Origin: Taudactylus pleione
Lineage: Eukaryota > Chordata > Amphibia > Anura > Myobatrachidae
DNA length: 64,000 nucleotides
Assembly (NCBI GenBank): GCA_031769625.1
Contig: JAUIMM010000115.1
Coordinates: forward strand, 17,438,501 to 17,502,500
Direction: 5' to 3'
Shown here in pieces: positions 1-9,413 of the stretch (positions are counted from its first letter, which is position 1; every line of letters begins with the position of its first letter). The notes beneath the pieces are model-generated. The model made no database searches and was not told the DNA's origin. It saw only the letters and a program-made list of their open reading frames with translations. Made by a program: the position numbers and the translations under genes.

Positions 1-118
1 TCGAAGTTGGCTACCCCTGGGTTAGGGTAAACGTTAGAATACAACCTACATTGACAATTTCACTATCTGGATTCCGGAGCCAACATTGTGACCGCCGAGA
101 TCCTGTATCCAACCCCTC
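1..118. repeat. End of a CCCTAA-bearing repeat
   Basis: The block has the telomere-like string GGTTAGGGTAA followed by a terminal segment (TTGTGACCGCCGAGATCCTG) that resembles the right end of the repeat at 24372-24606. It is probably a copy truncated by the window edge. Confidence 0.4.
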
Positions 119-409
119 TTGACATGACATTTGGTGGAAATAAACAATAGCTACAATTAGCAAGTGGATCCCAAAATATAAAGAAAAATGTTTCTGCCTC
201 TTGCCTCCATTTGAGATACACACTTGGCTCTACATGTAAGCTAGACAAAGGGAAGGTTAGTAGTGCCTTTGCCAAAGTTTTTCTTATAGGGACCCAAAAA
301 ACTGTTCTGATATGAACTCTTCTGTGCAGGGGTGTATCTAGGGGTCCGAGCGCCCCTGGCAAAGTAATGGACTGGCGCCCCCTCCCCCCCATATTTTCTG
401 AATACTTCT

Positions 410-760
410 ATCTGTACTTCTTTGTGTCTGTCCGTGCTTCTATCTTTTCCTCCTTCTGCCTCTCTGTGTCTCTTTATGTACCCCCTACTGACTCTATACC
501 CCATATTCGTCTCTGTGCCCACTTCTGCATCTCTGTACCTCTATATGTATCCCCAATTCATCTCTGTGCCTCTATCTGTGCTCCATTCTGCCTCTCTGTG
601 CCTCTTTCTGTACCCCCTTCTGTCTGTCTGTATCCCTTATTCTTTCTGTGCCTTTAACTGTGCCCTCTTCAGCCTGTCTGTACCCCATATTCCTCTCATT
701 GTCATTATATGTGCACCTTTCTGCTTCTATCTGTACCCATTATTCCTCTCTATGCACCCC
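410..760 (+). repeat. Degenerate pyrimidine-rich tandem tract
   Basis: Repeated variants of CTCTGTGCCTCTTTCTGTACCC, with a period around 12 and 24 bases, run through this stretch inside the hAT-like element. The open frames here are low-complexity by-products. Confidence 0.6.
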
Positions 761-1119
761 CTCCCCCTTGCTAAATTCCCAGCTGCCTGTTGAATGCAGC
801 TTACCTGCTCCAGTAGTGCAGCAGTGTCCAATGTCCAACTTATGGATTACTTGGTCCTGATGGATGGCGCCCTCCACGGTGGGCAGGTGTGTCCCAGGAA
901 CCTCCCCTCTCCAGTCCAATTTCCTGTACACTGCACTGCAGTCTCCGCCCATCTGAAGTCATGTGCGCGTTGTGAGCGCGGAGGGTGGAAGCTGACGTGG
1001 CTCAGGCTGACAGCTGTGACCTGTCTAAGACCAGGCAGTATAGTTGAAGCGCAGTCGTGCTCCAGCACACCCTTTATCATTTACCGCGACTGGAGCTTGC
1101 CCTCCCTACACCCCTGAGT

Positions 1120-1217
1120 GTACCAGGCAGCCGCCGGCAAGCGATGGCGGCTGCCCGGACCTTGACATCTAAGAACTAGATGGCAGCCGCCATTGCTTGC
1201 CTGCGGCTGCCTGGTAC
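1120..1217. repeat. 36-bp-arm hairpin
   Basis: The left arm (1120-1155, starting GTACCAGGCAGCCGC) and right arm (1182-1217) are inverted repeats matching at about 34 of 36 positions, with a 26-base loop. It is very G+C rich and lies inside the hAT-like element. Confidence 0.85.
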
Positions 1218-1635
1218 AATAGAATAAATAAAGTTGTTTTTTGTTTTTTTTTAATAAGGCGCGCTTGACGTCATAACATCATGTGCGACTCATCGCTGCT
1301 GCTGCACTGAGGAGCCACAGGGGCATACCCGGGACTGCAGTCTTGGCAGCCCTGTTTTCATTCTACCCCCTGGCCACGGGTGGCACTCCCGGGTGGCGCC
1401 CCCCCCCCTTAGCTGGCACCCCTGGCGAGTGCCATCCTGGCCAATGGGTAGATAAGCCCCTGCTTCTGTGTTTGTTAGTGTGCCCCATACAAAATGTATA
1501 TCATAATTAAAAGATCATGATTTTGAACATAATTCAGATATAGTTATCCTTCCTTTGCATGATTTTCATATCAGCAGTTACACTGGATGAGGCACACATT
1601 AGTAGCCTCTTCTTACAGATCATGATACCAACTAA

Positions 1636-2445
1636 GGGGCATATTCAATTGCCGGCGAAAAGCCGTTATCGGCGATACTTTTTCGTCAATGATGTAATTT
1701 TCACCAATCTGGACTTATCTCCGTATTCAATACTTAAGACTTTTCGCTGGTGCGGAAAGTCAATGGATAGAACCCTGCGAAAAAGTATCACCTATGAAAT
1801 AGGTCTCGAAAAAAAGTGCAGAATTGGGGTTTTGGTGTCCAAACTTCCAGAAACCACCCAGCACCACTTGGACTGTCCCCCAAAGGTAAACTGTGTCAAT
1901 ATTGTTTTAAAAAGTTACCCAGGACACCCCAAAAAAGTACTTTCATTTTGGGGGTGAAAAAACTAAAGTTGGGGGACAAACTTCTAAACTAATGAAATAG
2001 ACTCAGGGGGGGTCCCCTAGTATGCGCCAGGTATTTTTTAGTTTGCAGGTGTTTGCGGCAGGTGGATTTTTCAAGTTTTTTAAAAATTCACATTACCCAT
2101 TTTCAAATATGCTTGCACCCATTTTCAGGTACCCCAAATTTGATGGGACTACTTATTTTCCCCAAAAAACCTGCTAAATGCTATTCTTCACCACTAATTT
2201 ATATACGCAAAATAACATCTATTGAGACAATTTAAACCCCCAAATACCTGCAGCAGGACTATTCGGGGGTACCCATAGTAAACACCCTTGTCATAGCATC
2301 TTTTGGGGGGTGTCAGGCTGATTTCGCCAAGTTGAATTGAATATGGGATACACGGGGACGAGCACGATGCTTTTCCACTCTGAACACCTGCGATGACGGC
2401 GAGAAGTCCGGCAACTGACTTTTCGCTCCTAATTGAATATGCCCC
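1636..2445. mobile_element. PIF/Harbinger-like MITE, TAA TSD (family A)
   Basis: The ends GGGGCATATTCAATT are inverted at the two termini, and the inner arms share GCGAAAAG and TTGCCGG motifs. It is flanked by TAA on both sides (1633-1635, 2446-2448), the TWA-type duplication of PIF/Harbinger elements. The 810-bp body has no transposase. A second, clearly related copy lies at 36508-37356. Confidence 0.75.
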
Positions 2446-2719
2446 TAAATCATTGTGAATAATAAACATCTTGGATAGATTAAGAATAATTTATAACCTC
2501 TGCTCCAATGCTGGTAGGCATGCATTTAGCCAGGGAAAACTATTTATTTAATTACAGCCATTTAGACATCCTTGTCTGGTTGAAACTTTTGAAGGTGATA
2601 AATTACATTTTTAAATGTGATATTTGTAAAACCTTCCCCCTGCTGTTATTGACAGTTGACCTGATACAGCAGCGTATGTGACCCCAAAACTAGCCCATTA
2701 ATTATCCAATCAAAATCTA

Positions 2720-2872
2720 TTTCTACTTCAGGGTCCATAGGGTATCCACAGGATACCTTGGGGGTATAGGTGTGACGTCAGTCATCGGGCACCAAAGAGT
2801 TAAGCTTTCAGCCTCCCAGGATGCACTAGGTCCCCCTCCTATACCCCGCCCCCGAGCCAAGGCATCTCAGTT
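2720..2872 (+). repeat. DIRS left inverted terminal repeat
   Basis: This is the inverted partner of the right repeat through CTGAGATGCCTTGGCTCGGG (read in reverse here) and the CCTATACCCC motifs. Its outermost bases (TTTCTACTTCAGGGTCC) differ from the right end and are matched instead by the first half of the internal complementary region. Confidence 0.92.
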
Positions 2873-3801
2873 TCGTTTGGTGCCCGGCCGTAGTCGGAGG
2901 CACCTGCTAGAGGGGGCTTAGAAGAGCCCCTGAAGCTTTTTCTTCATGCAGCTGTGGCTGCACATCTGGATGAACAGCATGGACAGTCAGTCCTGACGTC
3001 CATGCTGTCTTCCCTACACCCCGCCAGTACCAGAACGCCGGTACTGATCCGGGGATGCTGGTGGACATCTGGGGTCACAGCTAGCGGTGACCCCAGATGT
3101 TCCGGACCATGGCCGGATTCAAGGGGGACAGAGGTAAGCAGCGGGGTCCCACGGGGGTCCCCGCTGATCACATGGTCCTAAGTCCCCAAGCAGGGGGCTC
3201 CCTGGGAACTGGCTGCAGCGTGGAGCCAGGCGACCAACCTGCGCTTCCACTACCCCCTGGGACAGCGGACCGCAGCAGGGCGGTAGCGCTGCGGCGTCCC
3301 AGGGGTTAAATGCATGCCAGGGGAGCGCGCCTTCCCTGTCTCACAGCCGGCGCCTCCCCCGCTGCACACAGCCCTCTCTGCACTGTGCTGACTGGCCCTG
3401 TGTCAGCGCTCCTCCCCCAGGCCAGCCTTCTCTCTGCTCCTCGGTGGCCATCTTTTCTGAAGCATGGTGAACGCTGCTGGAAGCCTGCATTGGAAGCATC
3501 GTGGTCTGGGTCCCCCCGCATACCTCTCCTCCGCTGTGGTCAGGTCTGTGTATGCAGCGCTGTGTCCTACCAGGCCCTGTGTCTGTGTAGTTGAGTGATC
3601 AGCGCTGTTAGTGCAGGAATTGTTATTTCTCTGCATTGTATGTGACTGTGCTAGCACTGCTGCCTGTAACTTTTTTTCTAAACTGTCAGCTTTATACTGT
3701 CCCTGTTTTTTCTGCTAAGCCCTTGCGGTGCGGTGCTGCAGGGTGGTCTCTCGCCTCTTAAATATATAATTGGTGAGAGGGGTCACATACGTGGTGCCAT
3801 C
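2873..3801 (+). other. DIRS leader between left repeat and gag
   Basis: This G+C-rich leader has several short open frames on both strands but no recognisable protein. It probably holds the element's promoter and 5' untranslated region; no specific promoter motif can be supported. Confidence 0.6.
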
Positions 3802-5261
3802 ATGTCTGAAAGTGATTTTCCCCTCCGGCTACAGTGTACTACGTGTAAAGTACCGTTAGCGGAGGGGGAGGGTAGCGCGGAGGGCCTCTGCCGGCAGTGT
3901 TTGTCTATGGCGCGGCCTCTTACGGTTACTGCAGCGGTACAGGAGCCGCCCTGGGCTTGTTTCGCTGAAGCGCTTACAGCCTTAGTGGGCCAGTTAGCTC
4001 CGCAGCCCGCGTTTACACCGATGGGTTTGTCCCAGCAGTCAGTGGTGTCGTCACCCATGCAGGGTTTCCCACGACGATTGGTGGTACCCCACAGTCTCCC
4101 TATTTCCCCGCTCCCGGTTTCTCAGGAGCCAGCGTGGGTTAACTCCCTGACGAGTTCTGTACAGCACTTGTCGGATGTGTTGCAAGGGGAGTCTGTGATG
4201 CGGTCGCATAAACGGCCGGTGGCGTCTGTCGGCTCCTTATGAGGATGACGAGGGGACGTCTGATGATGGGGAGATTCTGGATCCTTACGATCAGGAACCT
4301 CTCCATGCTAAGGACGCTGATGCTAAGTCCAAAGTATATATTCCTGGACATATTCGGGCGGTCCGCACAGCCTTGGTGATTGAGGACGAAGTTCCCCCAG
4401 CGGCTAAATCTAAGTATGCCTTTTTCAAAGATGTGAAGGGCGATGCCACAGTCTTTCCTCTTTCGGGTCAGTTGGTGGACCATTTAGAGGAGGCGTGGAA
4501 ACAGCCTGGCAAAAGATACCAGCCGCAGAGACGCCTGGCGGTGGCTTATCCGTTCGCGGATAATTATTTTGCTAAGTGGGAATCCCCTCCACAGGTGGAT
4601 TCTCACGTGACCCGTCTTGTCCGTAGTGCCACATTGCCGATGCCATCCATGTCCTCCCTTAAGGATGCTACGGACCGCAAGGTGGAGATCTGCCTGAAGT
4701 GCGCTTATTCCCTTGCGGGGGGGGCAGCACGGCCGGCTATGGCCATTTTCTGGGTTGCCAGAGCGATGGAGCGCTGGGCGGATTCATTAGAGGCTTCTTT
4801 TGATTCCAACTGTCCGGCCGAACAGGCAGAGTTGATTGGCAATCTCCGTGATTCGGCCACCTACATCAACGAGGCGGCCCTAGACATTAGCACTCTGGTG
4901 TCTAGGATTTCTTCAGCAGCGGTAGCTGCTCGTCGCACCCTGTGGCTGCGATCCTGGAAGGCGGACGCAGATTCCAAAAAGGGGTCTGGAGGTGTTGCCG
5001 TTTACCGGAGAAGTTCTCTTCGGTCCGGATCTGGATAAGATTGTGGCCACGCTGGCGGCAGCCAAATCGGCTTGTCTCCCGTCGGCCGCTGCTCCTTCTG
5101 GTTCTGGACCATCGTCCTTTCGGTCATCTAGGGCCCAGGGCAGGCCCAAACCACAGTCGTTTCCTCGACAGGCTGGCCCTAAGAAATCGGTCAAGCCCCG
5201 GAAGCAGACATGGAGTACCAGACGTCCGGCCCCCAAGCCAGATGACAAGCCTGCGGCCTGA
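3802..5261 (+). pseudogene. DIRS gag-like ORF with two frameshifts
   Basis: Reading starts at the ATG at 3802 (MSESDFPLRLQCTTCKVPL), which begins with a Cys-x2-Cys (CTTC) and another Cys pair (CRQC) resembling a small zinc-binding head. The frame is lost near 4215-4240. The product resumes one frame over through about 5000 (segments such as YIPGHIRAVRTALVIEDE and AKWESPPQVDSHVTRLV), then shifts again at a run of A and G bases near 4976-4990. The last segment (to the TGA at 5259-5261) is rich in Ser, Pro, Arg and Lys, as in nucleic-acid-binding tails. I infer gag from its position ahead of pol and general resemblance to DIRS ORF1 proteins; the function is structural packaging of element RNA. 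It overlaps the likely pol start by 20 bases. Confidence 0.8.
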
Positions 5262-7167
5262 CGGTCCGGGCCTCCCTTTGGGGGATCCCAGGGTGGGAGG
5301 CCGCCTGCTGCAGTTCGCCCAGTGTTGGTCGACCACTACGACAGACACTTGGGTTCTGGAGGTGGTCTCCCACGGGTACGCCCTCTCCTTCCGGCACAGA
5401 CCCCCGGCTCGATTCTTCACCACGGGTCTACCTGCAGACCGGAACAAGGCTACGGAGCTGCAGAAGGTATTGCACACTATGCTCCAGGCTGGAGTTATAG
5501 TGCCTGTTCCATTCTCCCAGAGGGGCCAGGGTTTCTATTCAAATCTTTTTTTGGTACAGAAACCCAATGGGTCGTATCGTCCGATTCTCAACCTCAAGGC
5601 TCTCAACAGGTCTTTGCGGGTACCGAAATTTCGGATGGAGACCCTACGGTCCATCATTCTGGCGCTGGAACCTGGGGACTACATGGTGTCATTGGACATA
5701 CAGGACGCTTACCTGCATGTCCCTATTCATTTGCGCCATCAACAGTTCCTCAGGTTTGCAATCCGCAGCGACCACTTCCAGTTTCGGGCGTTACCTTTTG
5801 GCCTGGCGACAGCACCACGGGTTTTCACCAAGGTGATGGCGGTCATGGCGGCTTCTCTGCGGCTGCAGGGAGTCCGCATGTTGCCGTACTTGGACGACCT
5901 GTTATTGGTGGCAGGATCTCCAGAGCTCCTGTTACGCCACTTGGACCTGACCATTGCACTGCTGCAACGGCATGGCTGGCTAATCAACTGGCAGAAGTCC
6001 ACTCTAATCCCGTCTCGGAGGATTCTGCATCTTGGAGCCTTATTGGACTCGGGACAGCAAAGGATCTTCGTGACGGAGGACAAGATCTCTGCTTTACAGT
6101 CAAGGGTGCGCAGTTGTCTGCACAGCCGCCGGGTGTCCCTACACTTGGCGATGAGGTTACTGGGCTCCATGGTGTCGGTGTTCGACATGGTGGAATACGC
6201 CCAGTTTCACTCCAGACCTCTGCAGCACCTGATCCTGTCCAAGTGGAACGGGCTGCCTCAGTCTCTGAAGTCCCATACGATTGTGCTCACCCCGGAAGTT
6301 CGCCTGTCCCTTGCTTGGTGGTTACAGACGACCCACCTCAACAAGGGACGTCCGTTCTGGGTTCCAAATTGGGTCCTGTTGACAACGGACGCCAGTCTTC
6401 GGGGCTGGGGAGCGGTTTTGGGTCCACACTTGTTCCAGGGCAGGTGGACGCCGACAGAAGCGGAGCTTCCCATAAATATCTTGGAAATCCGTGCGGTTTT
6501 CAATGCTCTCCAGCAGGCACATCGGTTTCTCCAGGGTCACCCGGTACAGGTCCAGTCGGACAACGCTACCACCGTGGCCTACATAAACAGGCAAGGAGGA
6601 AATCGCAGTCGGGCGGCTCTCGTAGAGGTCTCTCGAATCCTGGTTTGGGCGGAGCGCAATCTTCCGGCCATATCAGCGGTCTTCATCCCGGGAGTGCTAA
6701 ATTGGGAGGCAGACTTTCTAAGTCGCCAGGACGTTCATCCGGGGGAATGGTCCCTGCACCCGGACATTTTTCAACTGCTGGTGGACAGGTGGGGTCTTCC
6801 AGAGATCGACCTCATGGCGTCCCGGCACAACAGCAAGTTGCCGGTTTACGGGTCTCGCACAAGAGACGAAGGGGCGTCTCTGGTGGATGCTCTGTCCGTC
6901 CGGTGGACGTTCCGGTTCGCATACCTGTTCCCTCCGGTCTCCCTTCTTCCACGGGTAATCCGGAAATTCAAACAGGAAGGAGGGACGCTCCTGTTGATAG
7001 CTCCCGCGTGGCCCAGACGGCACTGGTTCTCAGACCTTCAGGGTCTGTCCGTGGTCAGTCCTCTGCGGTTGCCGCTACGACCGGACCTTCTGTCTCAGGG
7101 TCCTTGTCTTCACCCGGACCTGACTCGGCTGTCTTTGACGGCGTGGCTGTTGAGACGGCCATGCTGA
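5242..7167 (+). CDS. DIRS pol: reverse transcriptase, RNase H and methyltransferase-like domain
   Basis: An uninterrupted frame of about 641 codons, if started at the ATG at 5242 that overlaps the gag end. The same frame is open further upstream, but that part only shadows gag. RT motifs are in order: FLVQKPNGSYRPILNLKALN, then MVSLDIQDAYLHVPI, LPFGLATAPRVFTK, and the catalytic LPYLDDLLLV (Tyr near codon 216). RNase H follows with TTDAS (Asp near codon 383), NILEIRAV, QSDNATTVAYIN and EADFLSR, so all acidic residues appear present. The C-terminal part (PEIDLMASRHNSKLP near codon 523, then AYLFPPVSLLPRVI and LLIAPAWPRRHWF) corresponds to the Dam-methyltransferase-like domain of DIRS elements. 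The enzyme copies element RNA into circular DNA. No stop or shift is seen. Confidence 0.93.
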   Translation: MTSLRPDGPGLPLGDPRVGGRLLQFAQCWSTTTTDTWVLEVVSHGYALSFRHRPPARFFTTGLPADRNKATELQKVLHTMLQAGVIVPVPFSQRGQGFYSNLFLVQKPNGSYRPILNLKALNRSLRVPKFRMETLRSIILALEPGDYMVSLDIQDAYLHVPIHLRHQQFLRFAIRSDHFQFRALPFGLATAPRVFTKVMAVMAASLRLQGVRMLPYLDDLLLVAGSPELLLRHLDLTIALLQRHGWLINWQKSTLIPSRRILHLGALLDSGQQRIFVTEDKISALQSRVRSCLHSRRVSLHLAMRLLGSMVSVFDMVEYAQFHSRPLQHLILSKWNGLPQSLKSHTIVLTPEVRLSLAWWLQTTHLNKGRPFWVPNWVLLTTDASLRGWGAVLGPHLFQGRWTPTEAELPINILEIRAVFNALQQAHRFLQGHPVQVQSDNATTVAYINRQGGNRSRAALVEVSRILVWAERNLPAISAVFIPGVLNWEADFLSRQDVHPGEWSLHPDIFQLLVDRWGLPEIDLMASRHNSKLPVYGSRTRDEGASLVDALSVRWTFRFAYLFPPVSLLPRVIRKFKQEGGTLLLIAPAWPRRHWFSDLQGLSVVSPLRLPLRPDLLSQGPCLHPDLTRLSLTAWLLRRPC

Positions 7168-8182
7168 GGTCCCGGGGATTTTCCAGCTCTGTGGTGCGTA
7201 CCATGTTGCGAGCTCGGAAACCGTCTTCCGCGAGGATATACCATCGCGTGTGGCATACGTTCTTCCAGTGGTGTCGACCGAGAGGTTATGCACCGCGGAA
7301 GTTTGTCTGTCTCGGATTCTCGCCTTCCTACAAGCGGGACTAGATCATGGCCTTCGCCTTGCTTCTTTGAAGGTACAGGTTTCGGCCCTGTCTGTCTGGT
7401 TTCACCGTAGGATTGCTACAATCCCGGATGTGCGCACCTTTATGCAAGGTGTTGTCCGCATTCAGCCGCCCTTTGTTCCACCTGTGGCGCCTTGGGATTT
7501 GGCTGTGGTCCTGAGGGCTCTCCAAGGACCGCCGTTTGAACCACTGGGCTCAGTGGATCTTAAATGGCTAACAGCTAAGACTGTTTTCCTTCTGGCTATT
7601 GCTTCGGCCAGACGTGTTTCTGAGTTAGGGGCTCTTTCTTGTAGACCCCCTTTCTTGGTTTTTCATGGGAACAGGGCAGTGCTCCGCACTCGGCCCGACT
7701 TTCTTCCCAAAGTTGGTTCCCAGTTTCATGTTAACGAGGAAATCGTTGTTCCGGCCTTTAACTCACCGGGTCTTTCCGTGGGTGAGGCCTCTTTGGATGT
7801 TGTGCGGGCCTTAAGGACTTATGTTGACCGCACTTCTTTGTTTAGGAAGTCGGACGCCTTGTTTGTCCTCTATGGCTTCCGTAAAAAGGGTTGGCCTGCT
7901 TCAAAGCAAACTTTGGCAGCCTGGATCCGTATGGCTATTTCTGAAGCTTATCTTCATGAAGGCCTGCCGGTTCCTCCTTCTGTGAAGGCTCATTCCACTA
8001 GGTCTGTGGGTCCTTCGTGGGCAGCTCGACGTGGTGCCTCTGCAGTCCAGATCTGCAAGGCTGCTACGTGGTCCTCTGTCCATACCTTCGTGAGGTATTA
8101 CAGGTTTGACACCTTCGCCTCTCAGGATGCTTCCTTCGGGCGGCGGATTCTCCTTTCTGCACAGGAGCGTCCCCACCCTTAA
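7161..8182 (+). pseudogene. DIRS tyrosine recombinase with one frameshift
   Basis: The N-terminal segment starts at the ATG at 7161 (MLRSRGFSSSVVRTMLRARK, then SARIYHRVWHTFFQW), a core-binding SAM-like domain, in one frame that ends at 7343. The remainder continues in another frame from about 7305-7325 (RILAFLQAGLDHGLRL) to the stop at 8182. Catalytic residues of the tyrosine recombinase family are visible: Arg in ASARRVSELG (7610-7615), the His-x2-Arg box in AHSTRSVG (7991-8002), and the nucleophilic Tyr in FVRYYRFD (8096-8101). The enzyme would insert the circular cDNA without a target duplication. It overlaps the end of pol by a few bases. Apart from the one shift the protein looks complete. 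Confidence 0.9.
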
Positions 8183-8203
8183 AGGATACTGCTTTGGGAC
8201 ATC

Positions 8204-8311
8204 CCCAAGGTATCCTGTGGATACCCTATGGACCCTGAAGTAGAAAATATGAGATATGGTAAGAACTTACCCTTATCTCTATTTCTACGAAGTCCATAGG
8301 GTTCCACAGGA
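8204..8311 (+). repeat. DIRS internal complementary region
   Basis: The first part (to about 8244) is the reverse complement of the left outer end (CCAAGGTATCCTGTGG to GACCCTGAAGTAGAAA). The second part (from about 8243, AAATATGAGATATGG onward) is the reverse complement of the right outer end. The two halves meet as the joined termini of a circle would, the template thought to let DIRS elements rebuild their ends. Confidence 0.92.
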
Positions 8312-8459
8312 CTCCCGCCCTGTCGCACCTCTGCTGCAGATGGGCTTTGCTCTGGTCACCGGTTTTCCGTCTCCCTCTGGTGAGAATGTGATTCTTGTAT
8401 GTGTCCAGATCTTTGTTCTCTCTCTTCCTTCTCCTCCTCCGGCCTATGGCTTGGTAACT

Positions 8460-8648
8460 AACTGAGATGCCTTGGCTCGGGGGCGGGGTATAGGAGGGGA
8501 CCTAGTGCATCCTGGGAGGCTGAAAGCTTAACTCTTTGGTGCCCAATGACTGACGTCACACCTATACCCCCAAGGTATCCTGTGGAACCCTATGGACTTC
8601 GTAGAAATAGAGATAACAAGGGTAAGTTCTTACCATATCTCATATTTT
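8460..8648 (+). repeat. DIRS right inverted terminal repeat
   Basis: Inverted copy of the left repeat, extended outward by about 38 bases (GGTAAGTTCTTACCATATCT and following) that occur again in the internal complementary region. It ends at CATATTTT. Confidence 0.92.
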
Positions 8649-8989
8649 ACTGTAGCATGTTGGTAATTGTGTTGGAAGATGGCTGTTAACAATTTCTATA
8701 TTCATTTATCCACTGACTGCAATTACAGCTATAATGTCTTCCAGAACAGCCCACAGTCTATTAGGCGAATGGCTGGATTGCTGTTACTATATTTATAGCC
8801 ATATCAAAAACTGAGCCTTATATTCCAATGAGTATAATATGTTTAAGATTTGTGCATTCAAGTCTCTACATTCCCTGATTACCATTGTTTGGTTATCTCT
8901 AGATCTCATTTACAAATGAACAGATGAGCTAAAATACTTCTCAGAAAGCTTTCAATGTCTATAAAATGGCACCAGGCATCTTATCTTAA

Positions 8990-9413
8990 GGCCCCCACAC
9001 ATGGTGCGATTTGCAAACGATCCAATCCAGTTTGCGATTTCCCTTGAACTCCCGAACACTCCCGGAAAATGATATTGTGCCTACACATGGAACGATTGTA
9101 CAAACTATATAGATGGATCGTTAATGACTGCAAATCGTTAAAGATATATCGTTTGGCAGCAAACAACCTCACAATTCATCTGCTTGAACATTTAAAAATA
9201 GTGGAGGGGAGTGGCCAGGATCCGTGACGACAAATCGTTCATCGTGCGCACACACGAAACGATGTGTGATAAATCGTGAAAGATAGGTCGATATCTTTCT
9301 GCAGGTTCAATTGATGAGCGACCACGATCAGCGACAGCAGGAGCACGCATCGGCATTGATTTGTCGTTCCAATCAATCGACAAATTGTTTAATCGCACCG
9401 TGTGTGGGGGGCC
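8990..9413. mobile_element. MITE, CACACGGTGCGAT type (family B)
   Basis: The termini GGCCCCCACACATGGTGCGA and the inverse of CGCACCGTGTGTGGGGGGCC are near-perfect inverted repeats around a 424-bp body rich in AACGAT/ATCGTT. It belongs with the group of elements whose ends read GTACACAC or similar (13.1, 43.3, 58.7, 60.6, 61.4 kb and others). Confidence 0.75.

Larger units (their letters stand above)
327..1462. mobile_element. hAT-like non-autonomous element, perfect 8-bp TSD
   Basis: The element begins CAGGGGTGTATCTA, and its right end read in reverse begins CAGGGGCTTATCTA. It is bounded by the perfect 8-bp direct repeat CTTCTGTG (319-326 and 1463-1470), as expected of hAT insertions. Its 1,136 bp carry no transposase ORF. 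Inside are a degenerate pyrimidine-rich tandem tract (about 410-760) and a strong hairpin (1120-1217). A second internal CACCCCTG at 1116 looks like a terminal motif but has no matching TSD. Confidence 0.8.
2720..8648 (+). mobile_element. Full-length DIRS-type tyrosine-recombinase retrotransposon
   Basis: A 5.93-kb element in the same orientation as the host gene. It has inverted rather than direct terminal repeats (2720-2872 and 8460-8648), a leader, a gag-like ORF, an RT/RNase H/methyltransferase-like ORF, a tyrosine recombinase, and an internal complementary region at 8204-8311 that pairs with both outer ends. This is the textbook order for DIRS elements, which insert through a circular intermediate using a recombinase and leave no target duplication; none is seen. 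Coding parts are far richer in G+C than the surrounding intron. The copy looks young (long open pol frame, catalytic motifs intact) but gag carries two frameshifts and the recombinase one. Confidence 0.95.

Noticed and set aside
422..793. 123-codon Ser/Leu/Pro/Cys-rich frame
   Set aside because: Encoded by the degenerate pyrimidine-rich tandem tract inside a hAT-like element.
1116..1116. CACCCCTG at 1109-1116 as the right end of the first hAT-like element
   Set aside because: The adjacent 8 bases do not match the left flank, whereas the end at 1462 gives a perfect CTTCTGTG duplication.
4942..5241. Upstream extension of the DIRS pol frame from an ATG at 4942
   Set aside because: This part overlaps gag and has no pol-like residues; the ATG at 5242, next to the gag stop, is a better start.
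5322..7343. 673-codon open frame across the DIRS element
   Set aside because: It is mostly a shadow of the pol frame with no domain motifs; only its last 60 or so codons (from 7161) are real, as the N-terminal part of the frameshifted recombinase.
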